Part shown: positions 6,196 to 10,796 of the stretch, piece by piece
Numbering within the stretch: position 1 is the first letter of the stretch
Layout of the letters: each line of letters begins with the position of its first letter
Source of the DNA: DASTYK01 sp964430275
GTDB taxonomy: Bacteria > Gemmatimonadota > Gemmatimonadetes > Longimicrobiales > RSA9
NCBI GenBank assembly: GCA_964430275.1
Contig: CAYSGF010000346.1
Span: 1 to 10,796, forward strand
Direction of reading: 5' to 3'
Length of the DNA stretch: 10,796 nucleotides
Notes under the pieces: generated by a model
The model's database searches: none
Told to the model about the DNA's origin: nothing
The model's input: only the letters and a program-made list of their open reading frames with translations
Translations under genes and position numbers: made by a program

Positions 6196-7490
6196 GTATC
6201 TGCTCCCGACGCGAGCTCGGCGTGTCCGCGCGGCACCACGCTCAGTGCGACGCACGGACGCGTCAGGACGCGACGGGCGGCATCCCGCACGAGCTCGACG
6301 GTGAGTGTGCGGTAGCGCTCCAGGTCCTTCGGCGCATAGCCGGCGTCACCAGTGAAGAAGTGGTACATGTTGAGTCGATCGGCGCGACCGCCGAAGCCGC
6401 CGACGTTCTGGAGCGCATCGACGAACGCCGTCTCCATGTGATTGCGCGCGCGCTCGAGCTCCTCGGCGCGCACGCCCTGGGTCGCGAGCCCCGCGATCGT
6501 GCTGCGCACCTCCTCCTCGATGGCACCGAGTGCAACACCGGGCCGTGCGGTGACGATCACGTAGAACACGGAACCGAGGCGGCCGCCGTCCTGGAAGGCG
6601 CTGACGGACTGCGCGATCTGTTTCTCGTAGACGAGCGAGCGGTAGAGGCGCGACGCCTTGCCATCGGCCAGGATCGCGGCAGTCGCCTCCAGCTCGGCGT
6701 CGCCCGCAGCGAACGCCGCCGGTGCATGCCATGCGAGGTAGAGGCGCGGCAGCTGGACATCATCCTCGAGCACGCGCCGGGCATCGCGTGCGAGAGCGAC
6801 CGGCTCTGCCGCGGGCACACTGGCCTGGGGGCCGGGCGGGATGTCCGCGAAGTAGCGCTCGACGAGGGCGCGGGCCGTTTCGGCCGCGATGTCGCCGGCG
6901 ACGGCGAGCGTCGCATTCGAGGGCGTGTAGTACGTGCGGAAGAACGCGATCACGTCCTCCAGTGTTGCCGCCGAGAGGTCCTCCATGGATCCGATCGTCG
7001 GCCAGCTGTAGGGGTGCGTAGCCGGGTAGAGCGCGTCCAGCACGGTCTCGAAGGCGAGGCCATAGGGTCGGTTCTCGTAGCTCTGGCGACGCTCGTTCTT
7101 CACGACGTCGCGCTGACCGTCGAGCTTCTCCTGCGTCATCGTGTCGGCGAGCCAGCCCATGCGGTCGGCCTCGAGCCAGAGTGCGACCTCGACACCGTTC
7201 GACGGCAGGTCCTCCCAGTAGTTCGTGCGGTCGGGATTCGTCGAGCCGTTGTTCATGGCGCCGAGCGATTCGAGGATGTTGTCGAACTCGCCACCCTTGA
7301 CGTGCTTCGATCCCTCGAACATGAGATGCTCGAACAGATGCGCGAAGCCCGTGCGGCCGCGCCGCTCATTCGCGGAGCCGACGTGGTACCACAGGTTCAC
7401 GGACACGAGCGGCGTCGCACGCTGCTCGTGCACGAAGACGCGCAGTCCATTGGCGAGCGAGAAGCTGTCGTACGGAAGGCTGATCTGCAT
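6192..7490 (-). CDS. M16 family zinc metallopeptidase, catalytic subunit (first pair)
   Basis: This 432-residue M16B zinc peptidase carries HLFEH at residues 51-55, with the zinc ligand Glu133 in DVVKNERR. The family blocks NLWYHVGSANERRGRTGFA (32-50), TMTQEKLDGQRDVV (117-130) and FFRTYYTPSNATLAVAGD (183-200) are intact. At the Arg/Tyr positions it has Tyr288 and Ser295, so it needs a partner for that function, most likely the product of 4798-6195 with which it overlaps by 4 bases. The start is the ATG at 7490 (MQISLPYDSF), 14 bases after the DUF218 gene. No good Shine-Dalgarno precedes it, but the N-terminus aligns with the paralogue at 3530-4801. No signal peptide or lipobox is visible, unlike many periplasmic M16 enzymes, so a cytoplasmic location is inferred. 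The substrate is unknown. Confidence 0.95.
   Translation of the reverse strand: MQISLPYDSFSLANGLRVFVHEQRATPLVSVNLWYHVGSANERRGRTGFAHLFEHLMFEGSKHVKGGEFDNILESLGAMNNGSTNPDRTNYWEDLPSNGVEVALWLEADRMGWLADTMTQEKLDGQRDVVKNERRQSYENRPYGLAFETVLDALYPATHPYSWPTIGSMEDLSAATLEDVIAFFRTYYTPSNATLAVAGDIAAETARALVERYFADIPPGPQASVPAAEPVALARDARRVLEDDVQLPRLYLAWHAPAAFAAGDAELEATAAILADGKASRLYRSLVYEKQIAQSVSAFQDGGRLGSVFYVIVTARPGVALGAIEEEVRSTIAGLATQGVRAEELERARNHMETAFVDALQNVGGFGGRADRLNMYHFFTGDAGYAPKDLERYRTLTVELVRDAARRVLTRPCVALSVVPRGHAELASGADT
6203..6207 (-). promoter_or_regulatory. Ribosome binding site deciding the GTG start at 6195
   Basis: The minus strand reads GGGAG, then 7 bases, then GTG. It lies in the final codons of the upstream catalytic M16 gene. 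Together with the GTGA overlap it supports 6195 as the start of the non-catalytic subunit. Confidence 0.65.
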
Positions 7491-7504
7491 GCGGGAGCGG
7501 CGTC

Positions 7505-8092
7505 TCAGCGCCCGCCCAGCAGGGCGGTCGCGGGGAAGAGGATGCTCTCGCGCAGCACGTACTGCCAGCGCGTGCTGCGCGTGCGGTCGATCGGTGCACC
7601 CGGCGTGGGCGCGCGGTACGGCCGGATGCCGGCGCGGCGTGCCAGCACGTCGAGCCGCATCATGTGGTACGAGTCGCTCACGATCAGGGCACTCCGGAGG
7701 CCGTTCGCACGCATGAGTGCAGCCGCCGCTCCCACCGACTCGGCGGACGTCACACCCTGGCGCTCGACCAGGATCACGGAATCCGCGACACCCGCATCCA
7801 GCGCGTAGCGGCGCGAGACCTCGCCTTCGCTCAGCGTATCCCCCTGGCCGATGCCGCCCGTGAGGATCAGGTGACCCGCGTACCCGCGGCGGTACAGGTC
7901 GAGCGCATGATCGAGGCGCGCCTTCAGCACCGGCGACGGGCGGCCGTTGTACTGGGCTGCACCGAGCACGACGATCGCGTCGACGGGCCGCAGCTGCGGC
8001 CACGCGCCTGCGAGCACGACCAGACCGAAGGCGGTGAGCCATAGCACCGCGACTGCAACCAGCAGTCGACGCAACCAGCGCAGCGCCCGCAT
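7505..8092 (-). CDS. YdcF/SanA/ElyC-like DUF218 membrane-anchored protein (195 aa)
   Basis: This is a DUF218-family protein with one N-terminal membrane segment (about residues 7-30) after an Arg-rich start. The globular domain should then lie outside the cytoplasmic membrane. Conserved family blocks are visible: DAIVVLGAAQYNGRPSPVLKAR (38-59), the HALDLYRRG helix (62-70), HLILTGG (74-80), SEGEVSRRYALDAGV (88-102), the TSAES stretch (115-119) and LIVSDSYHMMR (136-146). Relatives such as SanA and ElyC affect envelope integrity and peptidoglycan precursor metabolism in enterobacteria, but the biochemical activity of the family is not settled. The gene starts 4 bases after the TPR gene and ends 14 bases before the first M16 gene. 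Its link to those genes is inferred from operon position only. Confidence 0.88.
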   Translation of the reverse strand: MRALRWLRRLLVAVAVLWLTAFGLVVLAGAWPQLRPVDAIVVLGAAQYNGRPSPVLKARLDHALDLYRRGYAGHLILTGGIGQGDTLSEGEVSRRYALDAGVADSVILVERQGVTSAESVGAAAALMRANGLRSALIVSDSYHMMRLDVLARRAGIRPYRAPTPGAPIDRTRSTRWQYVLRESILFPATALLGGR

Positions 8093-8096
8093 CGGA

Positions 8097-8939
8097 TCAG
8101 AGTGGCTGAGTCAGGCGATCGTGCAACGACGCGGGCGCGACGGTCTCGAGCAGGAGCGCACGTGCCGGCCCTGCACCGAGCGCGAGCCGATCGTCCACCT
8201 CGCTCAGCAGCTCGCGATCGACGGGCTCGGTCGCATAGCCGGCGCGGGCGAAGGCGTCCTGTGCGGCGTCGTCCCAACCGGCTGCGGCCGCTGCCAGTGC
8301 TGCCAGGATCTGTGCCTCGCCGTCGTCGGCCCGCTCCGCGGATGCCTCGAGCAGCATCTCGGCGGCGGTCTCGAGGTGCGCCAGTTCGAGCTCGATCAGG
8401 CCCGCCAGCACGCGTGTCCACGAGTCGTCGGGCGCGAGCGAGAGCGTCTCCGACATCGCGTCCGCCGCACCGGCATAATCGCCCTTGAGGGCGAGCGCGA
8501 TGCCGAGCTCCGAATGCGTGGACGGATCCTCGGGCGCGAGGCGCACGGCCGCGCGCAGATGCTCCAGCGCCTCGTCGAACAGGCCTTCGCGCGCCAGGTA
8601 GGCACCGTACTGGAGGCGGGTGTCGGCGAGGTCCGGGCCGGTCACGGCCGCGGTGCGCAGGACGGACTCGGCCTCCGGATCATCGAAGGCAGCGAGGCCG
8701 GCGCCCGCGAGGGCGAGCAGCTGCGGGTCGATCGGCTCCTCGGCGATGCAGCGCTTGAAGTACTCGTAGGCAATGCCGTCCTGGCCGAGCTCGCGATAGG
8801 CGACACCGAGCCAGCCGAGGATGTAGGGGTCGTCCTCGGCGTCCTGGAGCCCGCGCTCGAGCAGGTCCACCATTTCGGGGAAGCGGCCTTCGTCGCCGAG
8901 CGCGAAGGCATCGCGCAGGAGCGCCTCGACGTCACTCAT
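8097..8939 (-). CDS. Tetratricopeptide (TPR) repeat protein (280 aa)
   Basis: This is an acidic, Ala- and Leu-rich helical protein. TPR-like units are visible at about residues 38-70 (PYILGWLGVAYRELG, IAYEYFKRCI), 106-137 (ADTRLQYGAYLAREG, FDEALEHLRAAVRLAP) and 140-171 (STHSELGIALALKGDY, GAADAMSETLSLAP). Further degenerate helices run up to about 230. Such proteins act as scaffolds for protein-protein interaction. There is no signal peptide, membrane segment or enzymatic domain. The start at 8939 overlaps the stop of the phosphoglycerate mutase gene by 4 bases (ATGA) without its own Shine-Dalgarno, suggesting translational coupling. The 50 residues at the C-terminus have no recognisable motif. 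The partner is unknown; the neighbouring peptidases and mutase are candidates by context only. Confidence 0.9.
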   Translation of the reverse strand: MSDVEALLRDAFALGDEGRFPEMVDLLERGLQDAEDDPYILGWLGVAYRELGQDGIAYEYFKRCIAEEPIDPQLLALAGAGLAAFDDPEAESVLRTAAVTGPDLADTRLQYGAYLAREGLFDEALEHLRAAVRLAPEDPSTHSELGIALALKGDYAGAADAMSETLSLAPDDSWTRVLAGLIELELAHLETAAEMLLEASAERADDGEAQILAALAAAAAGWDDAAQDAFARAGYATEPVDRELLSEVDDRLALGAGPARALLLETVAPASLHDRLTQPL

Positions 8940-10144
8940 GCGCCGAACTTCGCGAGGCGGCCCGCATGCGCGAGAGCGAGGGTCATCAAATCCTTCGCAG
9001 GGAAGATCCCCAGCTCACCGCGTGCGCACGCCCGCTCGCCGAACGACGCGTCCGGATCGGAGCGTGCCCACTCGGACGCGATCAGGACCGGCACCGGATG
9101 CCAGGAGTGCTTGCGCAGCTTCGACGGGGTCGAATGGTCACCCGTTACGACGAGCACGTCGGGTGCGAGTGTCGCCACGTCGCCGAGCAGTGCATCGACC
9201 GCCTCGATCGCGGCAACCTTCGCGTCGAAATCGCCGTCCTCGCCACGCGAGTCGACGGCCTTGAAGTGCACGAAGTGATAGTCGTATTGCTCGTAGTTCG
9301 CGACGAGCGTGCGCACGCTGTCGGCGTCCGTCCTGCTGCCCGGCTGGGTCTCCATGCCGAGCAGCCGTGCGACGCCGCGGTACATCGGGTAGCGCGCGAT
9401 CGCCTCGGCACGCAGTCGGTAGCGCGCCTCGAACGTGGGATAGGGCTGGAACGCGTCGATGCCGCGCGCGAGCAGTGCATTCGCCTGCGGCTCGTCGTGC
9501 AGCGCCGCGCGCGCATCGTCGAGCACGCGCTGGAGGACCTGTGCACTATCGCGCGCGCCGGTCGAGAGCGGCGCGACCGGCAGCGGCTCCACGCCTTCCT
9601 CCTGCGGGTCCGTGTCGCCCAGCTCCGCCGACAGTGCCGAGCCGCGCAGCACGAGCACCGCGCGATGCTCCTTCTCGGACTCGAAGAACACCTGGACGCC
9701 GTCGGGCGCCTGCACGCGCTCGCGCAGGATGCCGATCAGACGGCGATTCTCGTCGTCGCTCGGCCGACCGGCACGGCGGTCGGTGACCCGGCCGCTGCGG
9801 TCGAGCGTCGCGAAGTTCAGCCGGATCGCGACGTCGCCGGGCTCGAGCGGGAAATCGACACCGAGCGCCGAGAGCACGCCGCGCCCGATGTTGTAGCGCA
9901 CCGGATCATAACCGAAGAGTGCGAGATGGCCGGGTCCGCTGCCGGGCGTGATGCCCGGACCGACCGGCTGATGCAGCCCGAGCGAGGCGCGTCGGGCGAA
10001 GGCGTCGAGATTCGGCGTCGCCGCGCTCTCGAGCTCCGTGCGTCCACCCGGCTCGAGCGGCAATCCGCCCAGACCATCCAGCACGAGCAGCACGATGCGA
10101 CCACCCGTGGTATCGACCAGGTCATCGGGAAACGTCACAGGCAT
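8936..10144 (-). CDS. apgM: 2,3-bisphosphoglycerate-independent phosphoglycerate mutase, archaeal (ApgM) type (402 aa)
   Basis: This enzyme of the alkaline phosphatase superfamily should interconvert 3- and 2-phosphoglycerate in glycolysis and gluconeogenesis, using two divalent metals and a phosphoserine. Visible elements are: the first metal motif VLLVLDGLGG (18-27, Asp23), TPNLDAFARRASLGL (43-57), the nucleophile block GSGPGHLALFGYDP (68-81, probable nucleophile Ser69), VHFKAVDSRGEDGDFDAK (292-309), and VVTGDHSTPSKLRKHSWHPVP (332-352; Asp336, His337, His346). Length fits the archaeal type. At residue 302 a Glu stands where the common family pattern has a metal-binding His. I set the start at the ATG at 10144, preceded by GAGAG 5 bases upstream; an ATG at 10210 would add 22 unconserved residues. 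Related proteins have been proposed as homoserine kinases, which remains an alternative. It heads the operon and overlaps the TPR gene by 4 bases. Confidence 0.88.
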   Translation of the reverse strand: MPVTFPDDLVDTTGGRIVLLVLDGLGGLPLEPGGRTELESAATPNLDAFARRASLGLHQPVGPGITPGSGPGHLALFGYDPVRYNIGRGVLSALGVDFPLEPGDVAIRLNFATLDRSGRVTDRRAGRPSDDENRRLIGILRERVQAPDGVQVFFESEKEHRAVLVLRGSALSAELGDTDPQEEGVEPLPVAPLSTGARDSAQVLQRVLDDARAALHDEPQANALLARGIDAFQPYPTFEARYRLRAEAIARYPMYRGVARLLGMETQPGSRTDADSVRTLVANYEQYDYHFVHFKAVDSRGEDGDFDAKVAAIEAVDALLGDVATLAPDVLVVTGDHSTPSKLRKHSWHPVPVLIASEWARSDPDASFGERACARGELGIFPAKDLMTLALAHAGRLAKFGA

Positions 10145-10280
10145 GGTTCTCTCAGTGGTGTCACCATCCGTGGAAGTGGCTGAAGGTACTGGGCACAGGG
10201 ACGGCGGCAAGGCCCGCGCCGTGCTGGTCCGGGCGCTGCGCCACGACTACCTTTCCGAAATCCATTACCGCGATCGTGCC
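10145..10280. promoter_or_regulatory. Divergent intergenic region between the apgM-type gene and the aminotransferase gene
   Basis: These 136 bases separate the minus-strand operon from the plus-strand aminotransferase and should hold both promoters. The most AT-rich part is about 10251-10270. I found no convincing -35/-10 pair on either strand. The only clear signal is the purine-rich GAGAG, 5 bases before the minus-strand ATG at 10144. Confidence 0.4.
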
Positions 10281-10796
10281 ATGAGTCCATTCCACCCCTT
10301 CGCTCTCGAGCGCTGGCAGTCCACGCACGAGAACGACGTCGAGTACAACCTGTCGGAGAGCGGCGTGCATCCGCTCACGATTCGTGAGCTGCGCGCGCTC
10401 GGCGACGATGCGCACCTCGACGACGTCCTGCTCGGCTACGGTCAGACGAACGGCACCCTCGCACTGCGCACGCGGATCGCGGAGCTCTACCCCGGTGCGA
10501 CACCCGACCATGTCACCGTCGCGAACGGCAGCGCGGAAGCAAACTTCGCAGCGCTCTGGGCGCTCTGCGACGAGCGCGCACCGATCGCCGTCGTCGTGCC
10601 GACCTACCTGCAGACACCCGGCATCGCCGCGGCCTTCGGCGCCCCCGTGATCGAGATCCCGCTGCGCGAGGAGCTCGGCTGGCAGCCCGATCCCGATGAG
10701 GTTGCACGCCTCACCCGTGAGGGCGTCGCCGCAATCGTGATCACGAATCCGTGCAATCCAACAGGCAGCGTGCTGAGCGAGGAGGCGCGCCGCGCC
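10281..10796 (+). CDS. PLP-dependent class I/II aminotransferase, 5' part (172 codons, cut by window end)
   Basis: The frame is open from the ATG at 10281 to the right edge, giving the N-terminal 172 residues of a fold-type I PLP enzyme. The start reads MSPFHPFALERWQSTHENDV. Then come NLSESGVHPLTIREL (23-37) and LLGYGQTNGTLALR (50-63), the substrate-side segment of class I/II aminotransferases. GSAEANF (83-89) is the usual PLP-phosphate contact, and ITNPCNPTGSV (154-164) is the cofactor-ring Asn motif. The catalytic lysine lies beyond the window. No Shine-Dalgarno is visible before 10281. The frame stays open upstream with possible GTG starts at 10221 and 10158, so an N-terminal extension cannot be excluded. 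The amino-acid substrate cannot be deduced. It is divergent from the operon and probably separately transcribed. Confidence 0.9.
   Translation, partial: MSPFHPFALERWQSTHENDVEYNLSESGVHPLTIRELRALGDDAHLDDVLLGYGQTNGTLALRTRIAELYPGATPDHVTVANGSAEANFAALWALCDERAPIAVVVPTYLQTPGIAAAFGAPVIEIPLREELGWQPDPDEVARLTREGVAAIVITNPCNPTGSVLSEEARRA

Larger units (their letters stand above)
1597..10144 (-). other. Predicted eight-gene operon: apgM-type, TPR, DUF218, M16 x4, Nudix
   Basis: All eight genes share a strand. In transcription order the junctions are: 4-base overlap (8936-8939), 4-base gap (8093-8096), 14-base gap (7491-7504), then 4-base overlaps at 6192-6195, 4798-4801, 3530-3533 and 2160-2163. This spacing is characteristic of one transcript with translational coupling. 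I see no internal promoter or terminator; the 136-base divergent region upstream of 10144 is the likely promoter site. Confidence 0.8.

Noticed and set aside
5994..7808. Very long plus-strand open frame opposite the M16 and DUF218 genes, and similar long frames at 2280-3524, 4924-6315 and 8966-10183
   Set aside because: They lie antisense to clearly conserved genes, are Arg/Ala/Gly/His-rich without domain motifs, and arise because stop codons are rare in GC-rich DNA.
7491..8042. Upstream extension of the first catalytic M16 frame to 8042 (616 residues in all)
   Set aside because: The added part is an Arg-rich shadow of the DUF218 gene in another frame. The M16 homology begins at the ATG at 7490.
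1..10796. tRNA, rRNA, insertion sequence, prophage or defence genes
   Set aside because: I read both strands for tRNA-like cloverleaf ends, transposase motifs and terminal inverted repeats, and found none I could support. The window looks like ordinary chromosomal DNA apart from the repeat array.

Overview
The window is very GC-rich, with dense minus-strand coding and strong G/C bias at third codon positions. Gene content and protein style suggest a free-living bacterium, with Gemmatimonadota my best guess. The pointers are an ECF sigma factor without a linked anti-sigma factor, an archaeal-type phosphoglycerate mutase, weak Shine-Dalgarno use and M16 peptidases in pairs. This assignment rests on general resemblance, not on a search.

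Layout from left to right. Positions 1-217 are an uninterrupted array of 31 heptanucleotide units (consensus AGTTCGG) that runs off the left edge. It stops one base before the stop codon of a small winged-helix protein gene (219-482, minus). A strong hairpin (538-572) separates that gene from an ECF-type RNA polymerase sigma factor (631-1263, minus). Next is a 333-base gene-free stretch (1264-1596) with an AT-rich island, a perfect 14-bp palindrome, a 21-bp direct repeat and a G-quadruplex-type motif on the minus strand.

From 10144 down to 1597 there are eight minus-strand genes that look like one operon. In transcription order they are: a cofactor-independent phosphoglycerate mutase of the archaeal (ApgM) type, a TPR protein, a membrane-anchored YdcF/SanA-like DUF218 protein, four M16 peptidase-family proteins, and a Nudix hydrolase of the ADP-ribose pyrophosphatase type. 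Five of the seven junctions are 4-base ATGA/GTGA overlaps, and the other two gaps are 4 and 14 bases.

The four M16 proteins are the centre of interest. They alternate as catalytic subunit (HxxEH present), non-catalytic subunit (HxxEH lost, Arg/Tyr motif present), catalytic, non-catalytic. This is a tandem duplication of an M16B heterodimer pair in which each pair splits the zinc site and the Arg/Tyr motif between two chains. None of the four has a visible signal peptide, so they are probably cytoplasmic. The substrate cannot be read from the sequence.

At the right end, after a 136-base divergent intergenic region, a plus-strand PLP-dependent class I/II aminotransferase starts at about 10281 and is cut off by the window edge.
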